A stretch of 16,091 bases of DNA from Flavobacteriaceae bacterium (GTDB lineage Bacteria > Bacteroidota > Bacteroidia > Flavobacteriales > Flavobacteriaceae): the NCBI GenBank assembly GCA_015488935.1, contig WFMU01000352.1:1-16091 (forward strand), read 5' to 3'. A program made the position numbers and the translations under genes. The notes below the pieces were generated by a model. It saw only the letters and a list, made by a program, of their open reading frames with translations, was not told where the DNA came from and did no database searches. This document shows positions 1 to 5,478 of the stretch, in pieces (the first letter of the stretch is position 1; every line of letters begins with the position of its first letter).

Positions 1-1
1 A

Positions 2-367
2 AAACAAGGAAAAGAATATTATTTTAATAAAAAAAATGGAGATACAGTAGATGTAATAACCTACCATTATGACCCTAATTATGCTAAACCTTTTTTTTAC
101 AAATTATATTTTTCAGATACAAAAGATCAAAATAATTGGAAAATTGAAACACATTATAAAAATTCTATTTTTTTAGGAAAACTCAAACTTGAAGGGAAAT
201 ATTATTACACACAATATTCAATTAATTTTAATATAAATAATTTTTTTTATGTTCCATACGATTGTGAAGGAATTAGTTATATCATAGAAATAAATAACAT
301 CATTTTTTTAGGTTTTATAGATTTTGGGAACTCTTTGTATTTATACAAGTTAGAAAAAGAACCATAA
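2..367 (+). CDS. C-terminal part of an unrecognised protein (5' end outside window)
   Basis: An open frame runs without a stop from the first bases of the window to TAA at 365-367, giving 121 codons. That is long for chance in DNA this AT-rich. The start lies upstream of the window. The product is rich in Tyr, Phe, Asn, Ile and Lys, with alternating hydrophobic and polar stretches that suggest a beta-rich soluble or secreted domain. It ends in YLYKLEKEP and contains one Cys. No motif or transmembrane segment is visible and I do not recognise the family. A possible 39-codon frame begins 7 nt after its stop. It converges with the HMA gene at 549-818. That it is a real gene is inferred from frame length and codon pattern; no function is proposed. 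Confidence 0.6.
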   Translation, partial: KQGKEYYFNKKNGDTVDVITYHYDPNYAKPFFYKLYFSDTKDQNNWKIETHYKNSIFLGKLKLEGKYYYTQYSINFNINNFFYVPYDCEGISYIIEINNIIFLGFIDFGNSLYLYKLEKEP

Positions 368-374
368 ATAAATT

Positions 375-494
375 ATGAAAAAACAATCCAAAGAAAATTT
401 TATGGATTACGACTTAGAACGTAAAAACTTTTGGTATTGGCAATGGCAAACCATGTATTGCAATACAAAACCTTTAAAAGAAAACAGGTTATGA
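375..494 (+). CDS. Possible 39-residue small protein, unrecognised
   Basis: ATG at 375-377 lies 7 nt after the stop of the preceding partial gene, and the frame ends at TGA 492-494. The predicted product has a basic N-terminus, then an aromatic stretch with four aromatic residues in six (WYWQWQ), and one Cys. There is no signal peptide or clear transmembrane helix. Close spacing suggests co-transcription with the partial gene, but 39 codons can arise by chance. It may also be the remnant of a longer gene. The rest of the 368-548 gap holds only short AT-rich dyads such as GTATTGCAATAC at 455-466. Confidence 0.25.
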   Translation: MKKQSKENFMDYDLERKNFWYWQWQTMYCNTKPLKENRL

Positions 495-548
495 AAAATA
501 AATTAATTCAGTAAGCCAAGTTTATTGAAACTTTTCAACATTGCAATA

Positions 549-818
549 TTAATCGCTACTCATTTTACCAGTTGCACAACTAACAAACGATTTTGCTTTA
601 TGCATTACTGTATTTGCATCTCCTACTTCTGGATATCCCATTTTAGATAATTTTTCTTTTACCATGGTTAAAATAGTATCGGAAACTTGGTTGATTTGTA
701 TTTCAGAATTTTCTAAAGTTACTACTACTTCATTTACTCCATCAATAGATAGCAATCCTTTTTTAATGGTGTTTGCACAGCCATTACATTTTAAATTTAG
801 TATGTTTATTGTTGTCAT
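549..818 (-). CDS. Heavy-metal-associated (HMA) domain protein, copper-chaperone-like
   Basis: The 89-residue product is a small cytosolic ferredoxin-like metal-binding protein. Residues 1-67 match the HMA fold: a beta strand, the metal loop LKCNGC with Cys11 and Cys14, a helix (ANTIKKGL), the typical GVNEVVV strand, and a second alpha/beta unit. HMA proteins bind soft metals such as Cu(I) through the CxxC pair. The tail (about 68-89) adds a third cysteine in the motif SCATGKM (Cys81), outside the core fold. The loop reads NLKCNGC rather than the more usual GMTCxxC. It lies 58 nt beyond the 43-residue gene and is probably the last gene of the SQR transcript, although a TATATTTG box at 868-875 could also give it its own promoter. 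The link to sulfur chemistry (copper-thiol crosstalk) is inferred from position only. Confidence 0.85.
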   Translation of the reverse strand: MTTINILNLKCNGCANTIKKGLLSIDGVNEVVVTLENSEIQINQVSDTILTMVKEKLSKMGYPEVGDANTVMHKAKSFVSCATGKMSSD

Positions 819-867
819 TTTTAATTTTAGTTATTGTTTTTTGTTGTAAAATTATTTTTGAACATGT

Positions 868-875
868 CAAATATA
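868..875 (-). promoter_or_regulatory. Candidate -7 box for the HMA gene
   Basis: The minus strand reads TATATTTG, matching the Bacteroidota -7 consensus TAnnTTTG, about 50 nt before the HMA start. No TTG is seen at the expected upstream spacing, and no copy of the sulfur-locus dyad lies 32-33 bp upstream. This is weak evidence for an internal promoter. Confidence 0.3.
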
Positions 876-876
876 A

Positions 877-1008
877 TTAATTTCTTGTTCCTCCATGTCC
901 TTTTGCAACTACAAAAAGTATCTTTATATTGAGGTATAGAAATCTGAAAAATTGTACAATCCAATTCTTCATCATAAACCGTTGTGTTTTTGTTATTTTT
1001 TGCGCCAT
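877..1008 (-). CDS. 43-residue basic small protein, probably membrane-associated, in the SQR operon
   Basis: ATG at 1006-1008 (minus) opens 44 codons ending at TAA 877-879, starting 18 nt after the SQR stop. The product has a basic N-terminus (MAQKITKTQR), a hydrophobic/aromatic middle (WIVQFFRFLYLNIKILFVVA, about residues 16-35) broken by Arg and Lys, and a Gly-rich basic end (KGHGGTRN). This suggests an amphipathic or membrane-surface helix. A longer frame on the same strand (827-1105) overlaps it but is less convincing, because it would run 79 nt into the SQR gene and has no protein-like pattern. The tight spacing between SQR and the HMA gene suggests co-transcription. The layout would fit a small partner of the membrane-bound flavoprotein, but that is inference. 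I do not recognise the family with certainty. Confidence 0.6.
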   Translation of the reverse strand: MAQKITKTQRFMMKNWIVQFFRFLYLNIKILFVVAKGHGGTRN

Positions 1009-1026
1009 TTTCAACTATTTTAATTA

Positions 1027-2481
1027 TTATTCTGGTATTAGCCACCAAAAAGGTTTCATTTTTGCTTTGTAGATAAACATGTAGTGTAATGCTAATTTCA
1101 CCCAATGTCCTGCTAATCCCATATCGCCGATGGTATCGTTTAATTTTCTTCCTGTTTCTGGATATTTATGATAATCTGGTACTATTGGATTTACTGTCAT
1201 GGTAACTGCAGATCCTTTTCCAAGTCCAAAACCAGATGATGCTACACATGCTGCTCCCATATTTCCCATGGAGCCTTTGTGTAATTTTGCATTTTCGCCA
1301 TTTTTCACTAGTTCAATTACGTTATCTACGACTACTTTTGCCGATATTCCTGATGGCATTCCTGTTCTTGGTGGTGCTGGAAATATTGCCGTTCCATTTT
1401 TACTTGTTCTTGGTTTTGAAATGGTATGTGGTGGTGCAAATGCAATTCCAGGTGCAAAAATATTTTTGTACGATGGATTTTGATAGGTTTCTGGCCAATC
1501 TTGTACCGACCATTCTTCGTAAGGTCTAGGCGTGTAATCCGCATCAACAATCATAAATCCTTTAAATAATTTTTCGGTAATATCTGCACCTTTTTTATCG
1601 TAAGCTTTAAATCCATGTCCTGAGAACGATGGTATTAACATACCAAAATCGAAAGTTTCTGTTTTTTGCTCTCCTTCTAATGTTTCGTAATGCGCAATAC
1701 CGTCTTCAATTTTGTTTACACCAGCTCTTTTAATCCATTTGATACCTCTATCCTCAAAAAGCATTTCGGCAAGGTCTTGTGCGGTCATTTTTTTACTACC
1801 AAGTTTAAGTGTCATACCATCCATTCCAAAATCTCCTAATTCATATTCGTTAGAAATCCATGTAATTTCTGCTTTATCTCTAACTTTATGTCGGTTGAGT
1901 TCGTGTTCAACATTTAAAATGTATTCAAATGCAGCGCCTTGACAAGTTGCTTTGGCATGTCCTGTACCAATTAATATTTTTACATGCTCTCCATTTTTCA
2001 TTCTTTGGATTAATGCTTTAAGGTCTTTCCATGCGTGTTGTGCATGGTCGTAAGTACATACCGAAACGGTTTTATTTGTTCCTGGTAATAAGCCTTCTGT
2101 GGCTTCAAAATTAAGTTTAGGACCAGTAGCATTTATTAAATAATCGTAATCTACTTTTATACTTTGTCCTTTTTTATCTCCAGTTACATATTCTGCTAAA
2201 ATATATCCTTTATTTATTTCATTATCTCCTTCTGGATAAAAAGCAGTTCCTTTTGCTTGTATAAAAGTAATTCCTTTTTTCTTATATAATGGTGCTAATG
2301 GAAAAACGGTTTGCGTTGGTTTCATTCGACCAACACCAATCCAAATATTAGATGGAATCCATTGGTAATTGCTGTTTGGCGATACGACTACAATTTCATG
2401 TTCTTTAGATAGTTCTTTCCTTAGATAAGATACGGCAGTATGCCCTGAGACTCCTGCACCTAATACTACTATTTTTGCCAT
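1027..2481 (-). CDS. sqr: FAD-dependent sulfide:quinone oxidoreductase-like flavoprotein
   Basis: The 484-residue protein belongs to the two-dinucleotide-binding-domain flavoproteins and most resembles sulfide:quinone oxidoreductases, which oxidise sulfide to sulfane sulfur and pass electrons to quinone at the membrane. The N-terminus (KIVVLGAGVSGHTA) is the FAD-binding GxGxxG. A second nucleotide-like region lies near 166-183 and ends in ATCQGAAFEY. Cysteines at 142 (VCTY), 180 (TCQGAAF) and 412 (AACVASSG) are placed like the redox cysteines of SQRs. The motif PPRTGMPSG (370-378) is typical of the family. The C-terminal 30 residues (HWVKLALHYMFIYK..PFWWLIPE) look like the family's membrane-binding amphipathic end. 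The start is set at Met 2481 rather than the in-frame ATG at 2505, because the promoter -7 box (2503-2510) overlaps the longer form and the FAD motif normally starts at once. The SQR subtype is uncertain; a related sulfur flavoprotein is possible. Confidence 0.82.
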   Translation of the reverse strand: MAKIVVLGAGVSGHTAVSYLRKELSKEHEIVVVSPNSNYQWIPSNIWIGVGRMKPTQTVFPLAPLYKKKGITFIQAKGTAFYPEGDNEINKGYILAEYVTGDKKGQSIKVDYDYLINATGPKLNFEATEGLLPGTNKTVSVCTYDHAQHAWKDLKALIQRMKNGEHVKILIGTGHAKATCQGAAFEYILNVEHELNRHKVRDKAEITWISNEYELGDFGMDGMTLKLGSKKMTAQDLAEMLFEDRGIKWIKRAGVNKIEDGIAHYETLEGEQKTETFDFGMLIPSFSGHGFKAYDKKGADITEKLFKGFMIVDADYTPRPYEEWSVQDWPETYQNPSYKNIFAPGIAFAPPHTISKPRTSKNGTAIFPAPPRTGMPSGISAKVVVDNVIELVKNGENAKLHKGSMGNMGAACVASSGFGLGKGSAVTMTVNPIVPDYHKYPETGRKLNDTIGDMGLAGHWVKLALHYMFIYKAKMKPFWWLIPE

Positions 2482-2502
2482 AAATTCTATTTTATATATT
2501 CG

Positions 2503-2545
2503 CAAATGTACAATATATTTAATAGGATGTAGTAACCTAAGTTGC
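2503..2545 (-). promoter_or_regulatory. SQR promoter: TAnnTTTG box plus Crp/Fnr-like dyad
   Basis: On the minus strand the -7 box is TACATTTG (2503-2510). The dyad GTAAC-ctaa-GTTGC (plus-strand reading, 2532-2545) has its centre at 2538.5, exactly 32 bp from the box centre at 2506.5. This copy has one mismatch to GTAAC-N4-GTTAC. No TTG -33 element is found, consistent with activator dependence. Expected transcription start is near 2496, leaving a leader of about 15 nt. Confidence 0.65.
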
Positions 2546-2566
2546 TTAAGAAAGGTTTTTTACATC

Positions 2567-2604
2567 AAAAAAAATCCTTAAAATAATAGCTTTAAGGATT
2601 TTTT
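2567..2604 (-). terminator. Rho-independent terminator of the rhodanese-haem operon
   Basis: Arms 2569-2582 and 2591-2604 are perfect 14-bp inverted repeats (core AATCCTTAAA) around an 8-nt loop. On the minus strand the right arm leads into a run of eight T. It lies 30 nt beyond the stop of the DUF3365 gene and just upstream of the SQR promoter, so it separates the two transcription units. Confidence 0.8.
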
Positions 2605-2633
2605 ATATTGTAATGTGTAATTGCTTGAAGTTG

Positions 2634-3203
2634 TTATTCATTAAATGTAATATTAACAATACCTCTTAAGTCTCCAATTTTAAAACCTGTAGCTTTATCG
2701 TTTGGATACAATGCTTTAAGAATACTGTCTGTTTTTGAAGTTACTTGTTCTCCAACAACACCATGACAAGCCAAACATTTACCTTCTAATTTAATAGGAG
2801 CATAAAAATGTACTTTTCCAGCCACATCTTTTTTTACTATTGGTTTTAATTTTTCTCCTTTGCTAATAGTGGTTAAATAGTGTTCTATTATAACTTTTTC
2901 AACTTCAGTTGGTTTATTCTTTTCATTTCTAATTTTATGCGAAGTTCTTTTAATCGAAACATGGTATTTATTTGCCATTTCTTCTGTTAAAGACATCGCT
3001 TTTACATTGCAAAATGGTATCGCTTGTTGCGGTCCACCAGCTTTCATTTTTTCCATTAACTTACTTCCAAGTTTTTTTACTGTTGCTTTTCCAATCTCTT
3101 TCCCTTTAGCAATATAGGCTTGTTTTTCTTTTAAGGAAAGTTTATCAGAACTACAACTAGTAACAAAAATTACTATAAAACTAAGTAAGAATAGATATTT
3201 CAT
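2634..3203 (-). CDS. DUF3365/Tll0287-like c-type haem lipoprotein
   Basis: The 189-residue envelope protein starts with a lipoprotein signal (hydrophobic residues 3-16, lipobox VTSC, Cys17). The mature part carries a single c-type haem site, CLACH (Cys143, Cys146, His147), and an upstream AIPFCNVKA segment (Cys65). Both, with the overall length, match the DUF3365/Tll0287-like haem domain, also found as a sensor module. The mature protein is probably lipid-anchored and exposed to the periplasm. Its ATG overlaps the stop of the upstream rhodanese gene by one base (TAATG), so the two are probably translationally coupled. The pairing suggests electron transfer or sensing linked to sulfane-sulfur chemistry, but that is inferred. 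The haem ligand on the far side is not identifiable. The gene ends in a strong terminator. Confidence 0.85.
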   Translation of the reverse strand: MKYLFLLSFIVIFVTSCSSDKLSLKEKQAYIAKGKEIGKATVKKLGSKLMEKMKAGGPQQAIPFCNVKAMSLTEEMANKYHVSIKRTSHKIRNEKNKPTEVEKVIIEHYLTTISKGEKLKPIVKKDVAGKVHFYAPIKLEGKCLACHGVVGEQVTSKTDSILKALYPNDKATGFKIGDLRGIVNITFNE

Positions 3204-3649
3204 TATTTTACAGCTTTAAATCCTTTAGCAGACCATCCCATAAAACCACCATCTAGATTTACCACATTATATCCTTTTGCTTTTAATTGTTTTGCTGCTC
3301 TCATACTTCTTCCGCCAGAACGACAATATACATATACAGGAGCATCTTTTTTATATTTTGCCATTTGCTCCATAAAATTTTTATCAAATAAATTTATGTT
3401 TACTGCTTTTTCTATATGGCCAACTTTGTATTCTTCGGGCGTTCTTACATCTACTAATTGTACATCTTTACCTTCTGTTTGTGCTTTAAACTCACTTGCA
3501 TTTGCATGTTTTATTGGATTATCCTGTACTGGCTTTACTACGGTTGTTTGTACATTCTCTCTTTTAGTTGTTTTATTTTTTGTACAACTGAAAGTAGTAA
3601 AAGTTATTGCTAATAATACAATTAGAATATTAAATTTTTTAGTTTTCAT
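3203..3649 (-). CDS. Rhodanese-domain lipoprotein (envelope sulfurtransferase)
   Basis: The 148-residue protein has a lipoprotein signal (hydrophobic 7-19, lipobox TFSC, Cys22), a polar linker (about 23-48) and one rhodanese domain (about 49-148). Family marks are VDVRTPEEYKVGHI (about 66-79) and the active loop CRSGGRS with Cys109, followed by DGGFMGW (133-139). Single-domain rhodaneses carry a persulfide on the loop Cys and pass sulfane sulfur to acceptors such as thiols, cyanide or sulfite. The six-residue loop is complete, so the protein should be active. The anchor places it outside the cytoplasm. It is the first gene of an operon with the c-haem lipoprotein, overlapping by TAATG, and has the same promoter dyad as SQR, the persulfide dioxygenase and SulP. 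The physiological acceptor is unknown. Confidence 0.9.
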   Translation of the reverse strand: MKTKKFNILIVLLAITFTTFSCTKNKTTKRENVQTTVVKPVQDNPIKHANASEFKAQTEGKDVQLVDVRTPEEYKVGHIEKAVNINLFDKNFMEQMAKYKKDAPVYVYCRSGGRSMRAAKQLKAKGYNVVNLDGGFMGWSAKGFKAVK

Positions 3650-3676
3650 TATTTGTTTTTTTAGATTAATAATTCA

Positions 3677-3720
3677 CAAAAATACTTTTTAAATAACAGG
3701 TTTATTGTGACTTATGTTAC
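3677..3720 (-). promoter_or_regulatory. Rhodanese operon promoter: TAnnTTTG box plus Crp/Fnr-like dyad
   Basis: The minus-strand -7 box is TATTTTTG (3677-3684). The dyad GTGAC-ttat-GTTAC (plus reading, 3707-3720) is centred 33 bp upstream of the box centre. With flanking bases the site reads TGTGA-N6-TTACA, close to the classical Crp half-site layout. Leader length would be about 20 nt. Confidence 0.65.
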
Positions 3721-3794
3721 AGTAAAAGTATTGAAATTAATTTAAAATATGGATATTTTTTTGTATAAAAATTTTTTTTATCCTAAAAAAATGT

Positions 3795-3802
3795 TAAATT
3801 TG
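3795..3802 (+). promoter_or_regulatory. Candidate -7 box of the subtilase gene
   Basis: TAAATTTG matches TAnnTTTG, about 77 nt before the subtilase ATG. The nearest TTG upstream (3761-3763) is too far for a standard -33 element. The dyad at 3707-3720 is about 85 bp away and is placed for the divergent rhodanese operon instead. The remaining leader is AT-rich, with no structure I can support. Confidence 0.4.
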
Positions 3803-3878
3803 CTGCATACAATTTTATATACCTCCCCATAAATTGTAAATTAATTAACAAAATGTTTAACTTAACAAATCAAACCAA

Positions 3879-5378
3879 ATGAAAAAAATGAAAATTATTT
3901 TAGGATTGCTTGTACTCATTTTTGCAGTATCTTGTAATCAGAATGACGAATTAGTAAATACGGATTCGCAAAATGAAAGCCAACAAAAACTATTGAGTAT
4001 TGACCAAGTAAATGAACAAATTACAAAAGCAATTCTTAAAAATGGAACTTTTGATTGGAAAGATGCTAGTGATCAATTATTATGGAGTGCTGCGGTACAT
4101 GGAGGTAATATATTAACCATTGGATATGGAGAAGAAAATGAAAGTTTTAGAACAGAAAAAAGTGAAAGATTATCTGCAATTAAAAACAATATCGTTTCGT
4201 CAATTAAATCTGCTGTTGCAGAAAAAGCAACAAAAGATGTTGTCGTTTTTGATGATAATACATTAAACTTTATAGATGTAAAAGTATTGGATTTATCTAC
4301 CGTTAAAATGCTTAGAGAAAAATCTAATATTAGATATATAGAACCTGAAGGATTTGAATATACTGGTGAAATTTTGGCTCAAGACAAATCTGCTTCTGGA
4401 TGTGATAAATCTGGAGCATATATTAGCGGTTCTGATTATGGACACTACGGAAGCGCACACGTGCCTTGGAATTTTTATGATGCTAAAATTAACCAAGCTT
4501 GGGCATATAGTAAAGGAAGAGGTATTGGTATTGGAATAATTGATACTGGAGTATCTAGTTCTCAATTAAACTTAGGATATAAGTTTGATGATTATTACTC
4601 TGGAAGATATATTAGAAAATATGGAACTTATGTAGATTCTTGGAAATGGTGGTTAAATGTAGATACACATAACGATGGACCAAATGATAAATGTAGCCAT
4701 GGTACAAGTACTGCATCAACTGCTGCTGCTCCTTATAGTAGTCATAAATTAGTAGGTGTAGCTTTCGAAAGTAACCTTGTTACTTATAGAGGTACTAGCG
4801 ATGTTGTTTTAAATGGATACCAAGAGCGTAGAGGAGTTTCTGCAGCACTTAGACACTTAGGAAACAGATCGGATATTAAAATTATTTCAATGTCTATAGG
4901 TTATCCTTGGTCTATTGGTAGTATTAAAGATGCTGTAAAATACGCTTATGCAAGAGGAAAAATGATTTTTGCTGCTGGTGGTACTTCTACAAGTTACACA
5001 AATTGGTACGGCGTAATATTTCCTGCTACAATGAGCGAAACTGTTGCAGTAACAGGTGTTGAAGAAAGTAGTTCTTACAACGAATGTGATGTTTGTCATA
5101 AAGGAAGTAAAATTGACTTTACTTATATTATGGAAAGAGCAAACAATCACCACCAACCTGTTCTTGGTTTTTACAACAATCAATCTACTTACTTTGGTGG
5201 CTCTTCTGTTGCAACTGCTGCAACTGCTGGTATTGCTGCTTTAGTTTGGTCTAGATATCCTTATTGGACAAGATCGCAAGTGTATGCACGTTTAAGATAT
5301 GCTGCACATTTCTCTACTAAAAATAGTAATTTTGGTTATGGAAACATCAATGCTTTAAAAGCAGTTAGAGGATGGTAA
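3879..5378 (+). CDS. Subtilisin-like (S8) serine protease lipoprotein
   Basis: The 499-residue protein has a lipoprotein signal (hydrophobic 5-17, lipobox AVSC, Cys19), an N-terminal prodomain-like region (about 38-160, ending NIRYIEPEGF, typical of an inhibitor I9-like propeptide) and an S8 domain (about 195-499). The triad is Asp222 (GIIDTG), His274 (CSHGTSTA) and Ser443 (GGSSVATA). Two positions are unusual: the oxyanion Asn expected in AAGN is Gly368 (FAAGGTS), and the Pro of GTSMAxP is Ala447. Six Cys occur, including a CDVC pair (403-406), which could bind metal or form a disulfide. It is probably a cell-surface or periplasmic endopeptidase. It is the only plus-strand gene inside the minus-strand sulfur locus, lacks the shared dyad, and has terminators 3' to it, so it looks like an independent unit. 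Confidence 0.88.
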   Translation: MKKMKIILGLLVLIFAVSCNQNDELVNTDSQNESQQKLLSIDQVNEQITKAILKNGTFDWKDASDQLLWSAAVHGGNILTIGYGEENESFRTEKSERLSAIKNNIVSSIKSAVAEKATKDVVVFDDNTLNFIDVKVLDLSTVKMLREKSNIRYIEPEGFEYTGEILAQDKSASGCDKSGAYISGSDYGHYGSAHVPWNFYDAKINQAWAYSKGRGIGIGIIDTGVSSSQLNLGYKFDDYYSGRYIRKYGTYVDSWKWWLNVDTHNDGPNDKCSHGTSTASTAAAPYSSHKLVGVAFESNLVTYRGTSDVVLNGYQERRGVSAALRHLGNRSDIKIISMSIGYPWSIGSIKDAVKYAYARGKMIFAAGGTSTSYTNWYGVIFPATMSETVAVTGVEESSSYNECDVCHKGSKIDFTYIMERANNHHQPVLGFYNNQSTYFGGSSVATAATAGIAALVWSRYPYWTRSQVYARLRYAAHFSTKNSNFGYGNINALKAVRGW

Positions 5379-5390
5379 TAATCAAAAAAT

Positions 5391-5411
5391 AAACACAATT
5401 TTATTGTGTTT
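5391..5411 (+). terminator. Small hairpin after the subtilase gene
   Basis: AAACACAA (5391-5398) and TTGTGTTT (5404-5411) form a perfect 8-bp stem with a 5-nt loop, 12 nt past the subtilase stop. The T-rich sequence after it is short. It may be a weak terminator ahead of the stronger one at 5424-5461. Confidence 0.45.
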
Positions 5412-5423
5412 TATTCCAAATAA

Positions 5424-5461
5424 AAAAAGCCTTTAAACTTTCATTAGTTTAAAGGCTTTTT
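5424..5461. terminator. Bidirectional rho-independent terminator
   Basis: Perfect 16-bp arms (5424-5439 and 5446-5461, core AGCCTTTAAACT) surround a 6-nt loop, with A-rich sequence before and T-rich after on both strands. It sits between the convergent subtilase (+) and persulfide dioxygenase (-) genes and can serve both. Confidence 0.85.
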
Positions 5462-5478
5462 AATATTTGTATAATTAA

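Noticed and set aside
455..466. Perfect palindrome GTATTGCAATAC
   Set aside because: It is short, not tied to a promoter box, and the kind expected by chance in AT-rich DNA.
827..1105. A 92-codon minus-strand frame between the HMA gene and SQR
   Set aside because: It overlaps the SQR coding end by 79 nt, has no protein-like pattern, and the shorter 43-codon frame inside it, in another register, fits the gap and looks like a real small protein.
1199..1529. Plus-strand frames opposite the SQR gene
   Set aside because: They are antisense shadows of a well-supported flavoprotein and show no family motif.
2482..2505. Longer N-terminus for SQR starting at 2505
   Set aside because: It would include the TACATTTG promoter box and add eight residues before the FAD-binding strand, which normally starts the family.
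5049..5062. GTAAC-aggt-GTTGA, resembling the sulfur-locus dyad
   Set aside because: It lies inside the subtilase coding region (VAVTGVEE), has two mismatches and no TAnnTTTG box at the right distance.
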